DNA from: Candidatus Fermentithermobacillaceae bacterium UBA3907
GTDB lineage: Bacteria > Bacillota > Sulfobacillia > Fermentithermobacillales > Fermentithermobacillaceae
Assembly: GCA_002391545.1 (NCBI GenBank)
Contig: DGFF01000105.1
Span: forward strand, 1 to 17,553
Direction of reading: 5' to 3'
DNA: 17,553 nucleotides
Part shown: in pieces, positions 1-7,510 of the stretch
How the letters are laid out: every line of letters begins with the position of its first letter
Position numbering within the stretch: the stretch's first letter is position 1
Position numbers and translations under genes: made by a program
Notes under the pieces: generated by a model
Database searches by the model: none
What the model saw: the letters and a program-made list of their open reading frames with translations, nothing else
What the model was told of the DNA's origin: nothing

Positions 1-19
1 AGATGTGTATAAGAGACAG
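1..19 (+). other. Nextera transposon mosaic-end adapter (artefact)
   Basis: The first 19 bases, AGATGTGTATAAGAGACAG, are exactly the Tn5 mosaic-end sequence used in Nextera libraries. They are not genomic. The contig therefore starts inside the CRISPR array because of library or assembly effects, and bases 20-48 are the remaining part of a cut spacer. Confidence 0.95.
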
Positions 20-48
20 CATCCGCTCCACATTCTGAGCACACCAAG

Positions 49-732
49 GTTTTAGCCTACCTATGAGGGATGGAAACCCGGTTCGGAGGAACGATGCATC
101 AATAGGGCTCGGTTTTAGCCTACCTATGAGGGATGGAAACATAGGGATTATGTCCCATCCGCTTGTTTTTTCCGCCGTTTTAGCCTACCTATGAGGGATG
201 GAAACATGTATCCAATACGCGCAGCGCAGTCTTCCGGCCCTGTTTTAGCCTACCTATGAGGGATGGAAACCCTCTGAAAAATTCTCCATATCCAGAACGG
301 TTATTGGGTTTTAGCCTACCTATGAGGGATGGAAACTGGTCTTTGAGAAAGGCGATTATCTCGCCGTTGGGGTTTTAGCCTACCTATGAGGGATGGAAAC
401 AATGCAGGGTAGTATTGGAAAGTCTTTCCATCTGTCGGTTTTAGCCTACCTATGAGGGATGGAAACTATAAATCTAGCCTCCCGGTGAGGGAGTAACCCC
501 CGGTTTTAGCCTACCTATGAGGGATGGAAACACGTTCCCTCTCTCCTCTCCGAAGCCAATCGTGCAAGTTTTAGCCTACCTATGAGGGATGGAAACAAGG
601 CGTACGGGTGAAGATTGATAAGAACAAGTTAATCCAGGTTTCAGCCTACCTATGAGGGATGGAAACATTTTAAGTAAGGAGGAGTAAGAGTGGGACTTCC
701 CAAGTTTTAGCCTACCTATGAGGGATGGAAAC
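49..732 (+). CRISPR. CRISPR array, 11 repeats and 10 full spacers
   Basis: Eleven 29-bp direct repeats start at 49, 112, 177, 242, 308, 372, 438, 503, 568, 638 and 704. Each begins GTTTTAGCCTACC and ends GGGATGGAAAC. Only the repeat at 638 differs (GTTTC instead of GTTTT). Spacers are 34, 36, 36, 37, 35, 37, 36, 36, 41 and 37 bp, and a partial spacer occupies 20-48. The 3' end ATGGAAAC matches the usual 8-nt crRNA handle (ATTGAAAC class) of Cas6-processed type I/III arrays, so transcription is inferred from the plus strand. On that reading the leader and newest spacers lie off the left edge, and the array's old end faces the effector operon. The single changed repeat near the right end fits this. 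No leader, cas1, cas2 or cas6 is visible, so Cas6 must act in trans. Confidence 0.98.
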
Positions 733-744
733 CCGTGAGTTCTC

Positions 745-1048
745 TTGACTGAAGAATGGGAAAAGTGCGTAAATGCAGAAATCGCAGAACAAGAGGGGTC
801 CGTTAGTAGAGGAGTTCCAGAATTCAAACAACTGAAGGAAGAAGCTATAAAAAAGCTGGGGACCAACAGCAAGCCGCTGGTTGCAATGTATATTGCAAAA
901 AGCCTGACTGATGAAACTCCACCTTTTGTCCCGCCGACTGTAGAAGATGTAATAAAGAAAGCGGTGGAGGTAGAGTGGAAACGAAGTTGTCTTAGAGGAA
1001 CTTAAGAATGATCCATTGACTGGTAGCTTGCAGGCGAAAACATCGTGA
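745..1048 (+). pseudogene. unknown protein, probably frameshifted, next to array
   Basis: A TTG-started reading frame encodes 86 residues and stops at 1003-1005. Its last residues (RSCLRGT) do not look like the rest. If one base is skipped near 979-983, the reading continues from 983 in another frame as EVVLEELKNDPLTGSLQAKTS and stops at 1046-1048, giving about 100 residues of similar charged, helical character. That suggests a frameshift mutation or a sequencing error. No Shine-Dalgarno site precedes the TTG, and an in-frame stop lies at 736-738, only 4 bases after the last repeat, so the 5' end may also be lost. I recognise no family or catalytic motif. It is rich in Glu and Lys and lacks a signal peptide or membrane segment. 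Confidence 0.4.
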
Positions 1049-1122
1049 ACGAGGAAGAAAAAGTAGTGAAAACTAGTTTAGAGTGTGGACAAAATACAGT
1101 TTTACGCGGATGGAGTGTTTGA
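1045..1122 (+). CDS. possible 25-residue ORF coupled to cmr1
   Basis: A GTG at 1045 overlaps the TGA (1046-1048) of the frameshift-corrected upstream gene as GTGA. It opens a 25-codon frame (starting MNEEEKVVKTSLECG) that ends at 1120-1122, two bases before the cmr1 ATG at 1125. This spacing is what translational coupling would look like. No good Shine-Dalgarno site precedes it and no family is recognisable. It may equally be a further out-of-frame remnant of the upstream gene, or chance. Confidence 0.2.
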   Translation: MNEEEKVVKTSLECGQNTVLRGWSV

Positions 1123-1124
1123 AA

Positions 1125-2153
1125 ATGTACGAAGTTAAGTTCAATATTGTAACTCCATTGTGGACTGGAGATAGCGAACGTAAAGGTGGCACAGTGAGGG
1201 AGACAGGGATTATTGGCAGTTTGAGATGGTGGTACGAGATTCTAGTGCGAGGCTTGGGGGGTACTGCGTGCGATCCTACAAATACCCTGTGCAATAACGA
1301 TGCTTTTTGTGATGCGTGCAGTCTGTTTGGGTGCACAGGTCGCAGCAGGAAGTTTAAGCTTGAAGTGGTTATGCCTGAAGAAAAGAAAGGTGAATCTGAT
1401 GATAAAACCAATGTTCTTGGGTTTATGCTAAAAGACGGTAGTGTAACTTTGAAGTTTGTACCTTTGAAAGAAATCGAAGGCGAAGAGTGGGTGCTTCTCA
1501 ACGAGACAATAAAGTTGATAGCTAGGTATGGTGCATTAGGTGGGCGTACGGCACAAGGAAACGGTGTAATTAAATTGGTGGACAATGAGAATCATTTGGA
1601 CAGACTTGCTTCTAAATACAATGCCTGTATACCAGCCTTTCTTCGACCTGCGAAGTCTTTTGACTATCTTCAAGGCAAAGAGTTTTATGATTTGCGTGAT
1701 TTCGTTAGCTTGCTGTATGTGCTGGAATTTGATGAATCCATAGATATGTTAAGAGACAGCTTAGATATTAATAGTCATCTGTCCGTACTTTGGAATAGAT
1801 ACCATGTGTTACCGATTGCGCCAAACGTTCGGCGTGCACTTCGATCATCAACGATAAGCAAGGATCTATTTGGGGGGAAAGGAAGAGGGTCGCGAGTGTT
1901 TGTGTCTCACGGATATACAGATGAACATAGCGAGAATACAGTGCGATTTCGCATATTTGCATTTGTGAGAGGCAAGGAGGAAGATCGGAAGAAGTTTTGT
2001 CAAACGGTAGAATCCACGCTGCGAGATGGTCTGGGAGAATTTCTTATTAGAACCAGCAAAGGTAAAAAGGGGATTTCTGTAAAGGTAGAACCTTTTCAGA
2101 CAGTATACGGTGAGCAAATAATAGCAAATATGAGGAAAGGAGGCGATAGGTAG
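1125..2153 (+). CDS. cmr1: Type III CRISPR RAMP protein Cmr1
   Basis: This is a Cas7-group RAMP subunit of the type III effector complex, normally placed near the 3' end of the crRNA and helping to hold target RNA. The N-terminus shows the classic Cmr1 pattern: TPLWTG at residues 10-15, RETGIIGSLRWWYE at 25-38 and VRGLGG at 41-46. A cysteine cluster follows (C49, C56, C62, C65, C70), ending SLFGCTG. The glycine-rich RAMP loop GALGGRTAQGNG lies at 136-147. The product is 342 residues, normal for Cmr1. The frame is open back to a GTG at 1083, but I choose ATG 1125 because GGAG at 1112-1115 stands 9 bases upstream and the family begins with this beta strand. It is the first gene of the six-gene effector operon; the next gene starts 2 bases after its stop. 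Confidence 0.9.
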   Translation: MYEVKFNIVTPLWTGDSERKGGTVRETGIIGSLRWWYEILVRGLGGTACDPTNTLCNNDAFCDACSLFGCTGRSRKFKLEVVMPEEKKGESDDKTNVLGFMLKDGSVTLKFVPLKEIEGEEWVLLNETIKLIARYGALGGRTAQGNGVIKLVDNENHLDRLASKYNACIPAFLRPAKSFDYLQGKEFYDLRDFVSLLYVLEFDESIDMLRDSLDINSHLSVLWNRYHVLPIAPNVRRALRSSTISKDLFGGKGRGSRVFVSHGYTDEHSENTVRFRIFAFVRGKEEDRKKFCQTVESTLRDGLGEFLIRTSKGKKGISVKVEPFQTVYGEQIIANMRKGGDR

Positions 2154-2155
2154 AG

Positions 2156-3124
2156 ATGGATTTTGTCTATGATAAATACTTGAACGATCTTTTCGGATCA
2201 GAAAACTTCGGAGAACCTCATTCTAAGGAACAACGGAAACAGGACAAGAACAAACAAGGCGAATCTACAAAGGGTGGTAAAAACCGACAGGGGAAAGATG
2301 GCACAAAACATTGGCTAGAGGAGGAATATTTACCGCGTCTGCAGTGTTCGAAACCCAAGTACACTTTATCCTCAGAAACGCTAAAAACATTCTGTCCAGA
2401 GAATGTAGATGAATCTCGATTATGTGAATTGTTCCCTCCCGGTTCAGTTTTTGTAAAACTAAATTTTGAACTTGACAAACCATATACAAGTAAATCCGAC
2501 AAAGCACTTTGTGTAACTGAAGTTACACAAAAAAGGAAAGGCTATAAGTTCGTTGACAATCCTATTGTTAGGGACACACTGACAGATTGTCCCATGGTAA
2601 GGCCTTCTACTTGGAAAGGTAATCTTAGATTTGCTGCGCAAAAGGTGATAGAAGAAGATCTAGGTGCAGATACAGTCAATCAACAGATGATTGTAAATAG
2701 GCTCTTTGGGTCCGAAAGCATACGTGGAAGGTTATACTTTTTCCCAACGTTTTTTCCTAACTCAACCGAACAATACGTAATTACACCTTTGTCTCGGGAA
2801 ACTAGGACTCCTAAAAGAGGCCCCATACCGATAGAAATAGTTCCTCCTGGCACAAAAGGCACATTGTATCTATTGTACTTTCCCTATCCTAAGGGCCACG
2901 ATTATACAGAAAAACAAGTAGTTGAGGATATAGAGTTTTTGGCAAAAGCAGTCAAAGAAATGCTCTACACGTATGGTTTTTCAGCTAAAAAGACGTCAGG
3001 TTTTGGCACTGCAAAAAAGCTACCTTTAGATAACGGATGCAGAATAATTCCAGACAAATACCATGATTGTTTCCGCATTTTGTGGGGCACTGACTCCGAC
3101 GACGGGAGGAGAGAAGAGGCGTGA
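2156..3124 (+). CDS. RAMP protein of type III-C module, Cmr6-like
   Basis: A 322-residue RAMP-superfamily protein, expected to be a backbone subunit of the effector complex. RAMP features seen: PMVRPSTWKGNLR at about 146-158 (the conserved strand plus the Lys-Gly-x-Arg of the first helix), RLFGSE then GRLYFFPTFF from about 182, and a C-terminal glycine loop SGFGTA at 281-286. Between residues about 20 and 55 lies a highly charged, low-complexity stretch rich in Lys, Gln and Gly, probably disordered. It lies between cmr1 and cas10 and its TGA overlaps the cas10 GTG by four bases, so it is translationally coupled. AAAGGAGG at 2136-2143 precedes the ATG. Position in the operon matches the Cmr6-type gene of the Methanothermobacter-like III-C order. 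The family is sure, the Cmr6 assignment less so; a Csm5-like or separate RAMP group is possible. Confidence 0.8.
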   Translation: MDFVYDKYLNDLFGSENFGEPHSKEQRKQDKNKQGESTKGGKNRQGKDGTKHWLEEEYLPRLQCSKPKYTLSSETLKTFCPENVDESRLCELFPPGSVFVKLNFELDKPYTSKSDKALCVTEVTQKRKGYKFVDNPIVRDTLTDCPMVRPSTWKGNLRFAAQKVIEEDLGADTVNQQMIVNRLFGSESIRGRLYFFPTFFPNSTEQYVITPLSRETRTPKRGPIPIEIVPPGTKGTLYLLYFPYPKGHDYTEKQVVEDIEFLAKAVKEMLYTYGFSAKKTSGFGTAKKLPLDNGCRIIPDKYHDCFRILWGTDSDDGRREEA

Positions 3125-6100
3125 ACAACTCAAAACAAATAAACCTTGCTGCTGTAAAGAGTCACAAGGATAATCTTCTTTTAGCCGAGATTGCGGCCCT
3201 TCTCCATGATATAGGCAAGTGCAGAGGAGACTTTGTGAGGCAACAATCCAAAGATCGAAAGCCGGCGGTTCCTGGTCATAATGAGATTGACAAATTCCTT
3301 CCAGAGGAGATTATTACGCTATTTCGTCACTGTACGTTTAAAATTACTCCTACAGAGCCTACTATAGGACTTTATGAACTAATAACAGAACATCATGGTA
3401 ATTCAGACTCGCATTTAGTGCAGTTATTGCGCCAATGTGATCGTCTTGACTCCGCTGATGACAAAGGCATCGTCCGTAGAAAACAGTTGGCGAATGATAC
3501 AGTTATTAGCAGCCCCTTTGGATTCCCAAAGGAGAAGATCGATTTGGATTGTCTCGACTGCCGGTTTCGAGATTTGCAGAAAAACTTGATTCGAGATTTA
3601 AGGGAATATAAGTGTATTAGAGAGTGTGCCAATGGCGATAGTGATAAACTCCTGGAAGAACTGAGAGATAAAATAATCGAAGATATACGCTTACCATATT
3701 CACATGCTCTGGGTGAAACTAGAATTCCAGCTAATGACGTTACGCTCTGGGACCATTCATATTCTACGGCATCCCTCTATAAGTCTTTATTGTGCCAGGA
3801 TTTTATTAGCGGCCCTGTTAAGCCAGAAAATTCAAATTGGAGATTGTGTGGCATCTTTTGGGATGGCATCGGCTTTATAGAAAACAGCTTTAAAATCGCT
3901 GATATTGAGGCGCGAAAGCAGATCATAGAAGAAATGCAAAGGCTTCTTAGGTACGAATTTGAAGTAGAATACCCTATCGGTAACGCTATCTACCGCGATT
4001 TAAATGGTGTGATCTTCACCTTCCCTGGGCTTGAAGATGAAGAAGCGATCCAATTGGCGATGGATTGTTGCGAAAAGAGCTGGGAAATAGTAATGGCAAC
4101 AAGTGGACAGGAAGTGTTCCCGTATTTCATCCTCAGCTCTGGTAGCCGCCGTGTAGCCAAAGTTATCGGTGAAATGCTGGATACTGCAGGCGAGCAAAGG
4201 ACTATTCCAAAGTCGAGTCCTTTCCTAATTGCATGTGGCAGGGAAAAGCAACTTGATGTTCAGTTGCGCCGAATACTGCCTCAAAATGAAGAGAAGAAGG
4301 ATTACGATGTATGTCCAGTGTGCAAGATAAGGGCTAAAAGAACTCGCGAGGATGCGTGCAAAGTGTGTGGAGAAAGACGAGCAGGCCGTCTGAATAGTTG
4401 GCGTAAAGGTGATAGAAGGAACACCATCTGGATTGGTGAAACGGCAGATGTGAACAATCGCGTAGCTCTTCTAACTCTAAGGCTTGGCCTTTCCGACTGG
4501 CTAAACGGCACTTTAGTCAGCACGATTTACTCGCAGACGTTTGAAGATTGGTTTAACAAGTCAAACATGCATGAGTTAGTTAAGGAAAATTGGCTTCCAA
4601 AGCTCAAATTGAACAATGAAATACAGCGAGTAAAGAATGCCATTAAAAATCTGGAGAACGAAAAAGCTGAAAACCGGGGCAACTCTCTAGTTATAGATGA
4701 CAATATCGCGCGCAAGAATAAAGAAAAAGAGGAATTGGACGCTGAATTAGATCGAGAGTCTAAGCAGTTTAGTGAGATTATCAAGCCCGATAAAGCCCTC
4801 GCCTTGGAGATCCTGAAGCAAGTAAAGGAAATGATAACGTACAAGGATAAATATCAGCGTAATTCAATTGATCTTATGAAAACTTTCTATGAAGAGAAGA
4901 TACCCTTGGGTGAAGAGTGGGACCGCATGAAAGACATGATCGACAATCCCACTCCAGAAACAGTGCTTTCTGCCTTGTTTACACAGAACCCATCACCTGC
5001 AAGATTACAGAGGATCTGGAAAGAAGCAGAGGAGTTTTGGGATATAACCCATCGAGAATTGGTAACACAATTGGGCGAATGGGATAGGCTCAGGTTTGAA
5101 TTGGATAGTTCTAAACTGCCTATAGATATACAGAATAATCGTACATATGTTCTTCAGTTCTTAGAATTGGAGCCGAATACTTTAGAAGTCTTAAGTATGG
5201 GCGATTCTAATGACGGCAGTTGGGTAGAATTTTTGACCATCGAATCTCTAGACAAGTTCAAATTCAACGAAGACAAAGGCGTTTCTGCAGTAAAAAAAGC
5301 AATCCAAGAGGGAACTTGCTGCAAAATCGCAGATGAAGACTCAGCACTTGCGCGAGTTGAGGACGTATCGAGCAAGTTAGTCGTTAGAAGTGAACCCATA
5401 TCCGAGAAATGTAGTCCTATCATTGAGGTAGTAAGAACCCCCATGCTTTTTCAAATAATAGTTCCTGCAAATGAGTCAGTGGCCGTGCTCAATACCATAA
5501 CTAACATGTATAACGCTCGTTTTGCCAGGGTTATGGGAAAGTTGCCCTTGAATGCTGGGCTATTGGTAGCAAATCGAAAGTTTCCGTTATACCTACTTTT
5601 AGAGACTGGAAGGAGAATGCTAAGTTCGACGGAGTTTCAAGAACAGGTGCCCATAGACCCTTGGTGGGATATTACCAAAAATCGAAATGATGAGTTCTAT
5701 GGCTATTATCCAACGACAAAGATTAAGGAAAACACTTCCTCTTACACCTTAGACGAACTCGATCATTTATCCAAAGAGAAACCTTTCTTTTTGTATCCAG
5801 GGTACTTTGATTTCAATCTAATTGAAGGCAACGAAGATCGCCACGTTATCGCATACAAAGATAAGAAAAGGATAGACGAACGATACCGGGTACTAAGCAG
5901 TAGGCCCTACTACTTTTATCAATACGTTCAAATGGTCGATTTATGGGAGATACTTACGAACAATATTTCTACGAGCCAGATTCATTTTATAGATGAAGCG
6001 CTTAGAGAAAAGAGATGGCAGTGGCGTTCTGTGGAAGATGCTCAGAAAGAAGACGTCTTTTACAAATACGCCTGTTCAGTCATACTAGATGCCTTTGGAG

Positions 6101-6222
6101 GGCGATGGGACAACTTGTCCGAAGAGACCCAGGGTTTCATTCTAAACTCAATAAAAAATAATCGTCTTTTGGATACTATCGATTTATTTAAACATGTAAC
6201 GAAGATCGAGGAGGTATTTTGA
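3121..6222 (+). CDS. cas10: Cas10, Csx11 type (subtype III-C), no GGDD
   Basis: The large subunit of the type III effector, 1033 residues. An N-terminal HD nuclease domain is visible: ALLHDIGK with H29-D30, EHHG with H91-H92, and CDRLDSADD at 106-114. A palm-like region follows (about 230-380), then a zinc finger with C398-x2-C401 and C413-x2-C416. Next come IWIGETADVNNRVALLTLRLGLSDWLNG, typical of Csx11-type proteins, and a Glu/Lys-rich probable coiled coil at about 500-550. The second palm seems to start near MLFQIIVPANES. The GGDD cyclase motif of ordinary Cas10 is absent from the whole protein; by position, residues 782-785 (PANE) seem to replace it. The complex should thus keep DNase potential but not make cyclic oligoadenylate, as reported for III-C. 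The GTG start overlaps the previous stop and is preceded by a GGAGG-type site; the TGA overlaps the cmr4 ATG. Confidence 0.87.
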   Translation: MNNSKQINLAAVKSHKDNLLLAEIAALLHDIGKCRGDFVRQQSKDRKPAVPGHNEIDKFLPEEIITLFRHCTFKITPTEPTIGLYELITEHHGNSDSHLVQLLRQCDRLDSADDKGIVRRKQLANDTVISSPFGFPKEKIDLDCLDCRFRDLQKNLIRDLREYKCIRECANGDSDKLLEELRDKIIEDIRLPYSHALGETRIPANDVTLWDHSYSTASLYKSLLCQDFISGPVKPENSNWRLCGIFWDGIGFIENSFKIADIEARKQIIEEMQRLLRYEFEVEYPIGNAIYRDLNGVIFTFPGLEDEEAIQLAMDCCEKSWEIVMATSGQEVFPYFILSSGSRRVAKVIGEMLDTAGEQRTIPKSSPFLIACGREKQLDVQLRRILPQNEEKKDYDVCPVCKIRAKRTREDACKVCGERRAGRLNSWRKGDRRNTIWIGETADVNNRVALLTLRLGLSDWLNGTLVSTIYSQTFEDWFNKSNMHELVKENWLPKLKLNNEIQRVKNAIKNLENEKAENRGNSLVIDDNIARKNKEKEELDAELDRESKQFSEIIKPDKALALEILKQVKEMITYKDKYQRNSIDLMKTFYEEKIPLGEEWDRMKDMIDNPTPETVLSALFTQNPSPARLQRIWKEAEEFWDITHRELVTQLGEWDRLRFELDSSKLPIDIQNNRTYVLQFLELEPNTLEVLSMGDSNDGSWVEFLTIESLDKFKFNEDKGVSAVKKAIQEGTCCKIADEDSALARVEDVSSKLVVRSEPISEKCSPIIEVVRTPMLFQIIVPANESVAVLNTITNMYNARFARVMGKLPLNAGLLVANRKFPLYLLLETGRRMLSSTEFQEQVPIDPWWDITKNRNDEFYGYYPTTKIKENTSSYTLDELDHLSKEKPFFLYPGYFDFNLIEGNEDRHVIAYKDKKRIDERYRVLSSRPYYFYQYVQMVDLWEILTNNISTSQIHFIDEALREKRWQWRSVEDAQKEDVFYKYACSVILDAFGGRWDNLSEETQGFILNSIKNNRLLDTIDLFKHVTKIEEVF

Positions 6223-7142
6223 TGATTGCACGTAAATATTTTTGCCTCTGCTTGGATCCTGTGCATATAGGTAGCGGGGGATACAGATTAGGCGCAGTAG
6301 ACAACACTATAGTCCGGGAACCGGCGACCGGCGTACCGAAGATTCCAGGTACATCCCTAGCAGGAGCTATCCGCGCGTATGCCACCTATTATTTGAAACA
6401 TACTTCTAGTGGCAACGCAGCAAAGACAGGTGAAGACGGTGAAACGGCGGATTCAAAGATAAACCGGTATTTTGGTACCACAGAAATGCAAGGCATGGTA
6501 AGGATATATGATGCTCAAATCCTATTGTTCCCTGTGCCTTCTTCTAATGGCACGATTTGGGTAACTACACATCGGCTTTTAAGTGAATGGGTTAACCCCA
6601 AGGACGTACCTTGGCAAGACTCAAAAAAAGTTAACGAGGAGTATGCATACATCGCGGGATGGAGCGGTGATGAGCGTAAACAATATGTGGATTTAGGCTG
6701 GGTACTGTTGAAAGTTGACAACGAAGGTAAAGGGATTTCCCAACCTGATGAAAAGAAAGAACTTGTAGAGTTTTTGACTTCACGTGGGCTTGGTTTTGTA
6801 GATAAAGTGGTATGCGTCTCAGAAAGGATGTTTTCCAATCTTGTAAACGATAACCTTGAAGTGAGGACATCGGTAAAAATAGATCCTGAGACTGGTGCTT
6901 CTAAAGAAAAGGCCCTCTTTACTTATGAAGCCATACCTAGAGGTACTGTGCTTGCGTTTGAGTTCACAATCGATTCTAACGATCAAAATGAATGCGAAGG
7001 AGCTTTGCGGGCGGTAGAGGGATCCTTTAAATACTTAGAACTTCTTGGGGTTGGAGGAATGAGCACCCGTGGATTTGGGCGCGTCAGAATCGCTCGCATC
7101 AGTAAATCGAACGGATCGAAGGAGGCCTCACAAAATGATTAA
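6222..7142 (+). CDS. cmr4: Type III CRISPR RAMP protein Cmr4 (Cas7)
   Basis: The repeated backbone subunit that lines the crRNA and cuts target RNA at 6-nt steps. The N-terminus reads DPVHIGSGG at 12-20, then VDNTIVRE at 26-33 and PKIPGTSLAGAIRAYA, the standard Cmr4/Csm3 pattern. Asp27 matches in position the catalytic Asp of Cmr4 (D26 in Pyrococcus), so RNA cleavage is expected to be intact. The C-terminal glycine-rich loop GVGGMSTRGFGRV is present. The 306-residue length is typical. I start at ATG 6222 rather than the TTG at 6219 because GAGGAGG at 6208-6214 gives 7-base spacing and TGATG couples it to cas10. It overlaps the next gene by 8 bases. A Csm3-like label would describe the same fold. 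Confidence 0.88.
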   Translation: MIARKYFCLCLDPVHIGSGGYRLGAVDNTIVREPATGVPKIPGTSLAGAIRAYATYYLKHTSSGNAAKTGEDGETADSKINRYFGTTEMQGMVRIYDAQILLFPVPSSNGTIWVTTHRLLSEWVNPKDVPWQDSKKVNEEYAYIAGWSGDERKQYVDLGWVLLKVDNEGKGISQPDEKKELVEFLTSRGLGFVDKVVCVSERMFSNLVNDNLEVRTSVKIDPETGASKEKALFTYEAIPRGTVLAFEFTIDSNDQNECEGALRAVEGSFKYLELLGVGGMSTRGFGRVRIARISKSNGSKEASQND

Positions 7143-7509
7143 CCTGGATTACTATTGCATGGAACACGGGCAAAAACTAGCCGATATTTGCGATGAGATT
7201 GACCTGAGGAAGTCTCTAGGCATACTAAAAGAAGATGGGGTCTATGCCATGTTTCTATGGCTGGAATACACCAGTGGCGATGATGTTTGCATGAATTGCT
7301 TTCTAAATTTCCTTAATGAAGATTCTATAAAACCACTTTTTTTGAACGACGATAAATATTTCAGAAAGCCATTTGACCAGTTCTGCAAAGATCTTCGAGA
7401 CGTCGCCAAAGATATAGATAAGGTTTTTCTTATGAAAAGGCTTTTAGAAAGAACTCTAACCTATGCGCTGTACCATCGCAAGATCGCAAGTAAAGACGGG
7501 GTGAGTTAA
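7135..7509 (+). CDS. cmr5: Type III CRISPR small subunit Cmr5 (Cas11)
   Basis: A 124-residue, mainly helical small subunit that forms the inner filament of the effector complex and contacts the target strand. The segment LGILKEDGVYAMFLWLEY resembles the conserved Cmr5 helix (LQEDGVYAFFLYL-like), and size and position between cmr4 and the last RAMP fit. It contains several cysteines (residues 9, 19, 52, 55, 84). The frame is open upstream into cmr4, but the ATG at 7135 has GGAGG at 7121-7125 with 9-base spacing, and the homologous region begins just after it. The gene overlaps the cmr4 stop by 8 bases. The last RAMP begins 1 base after its TAA, so expression is coupled. Confidence 0.8.
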   Translation: MINLDYYCMEHGQKLADICDEIDLRKSLGILKEDGVYAMFLWLEYTSGDDVCMNCFLNFLNEDSIKPLFLNDDKYFRKPFDQFCKDLRDVAKDIDKVFLMKRLLERTLTYALYHRKIASKDGVS

Positions 7510-7510
7510 G

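Noticed and set aside
78..703. Deciding target strand from whether spacers have open frames
   Set aside because: A 36-base random sequence is open in a given frame more than half the time, so the mixed pattern I saw carries no weight without protospacer hits.
576..872. Minus-strand open frame of 98 codons across the CRISPR array
   Set aside because: It reads through repeats and spacers, and its protein shows the repeat translated periodically (FPSLIGRLK), so it is an artefact of the array.
1070..1079. Palindrome AAACTAGTTT before cmr1
   Set aside because: Ten-base AT-rich palindromes are common and there is no second copy or promoter context.
1083..1124. Upstream GTG start for cmr1
   Set aside because: The added 14 residues are not Cmr1-like and no ribosome site precedes 1083; ATG 1125 has GGAG at the right distance.
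1742..1762. Likeness of ATGTTAAGAGACAGC in cmr1 to the Nextera end
   Set aside because: Only the partial string AAGAGACAG is shared, the Cmr1 reading frame continues through it without a break, and there is no junction.
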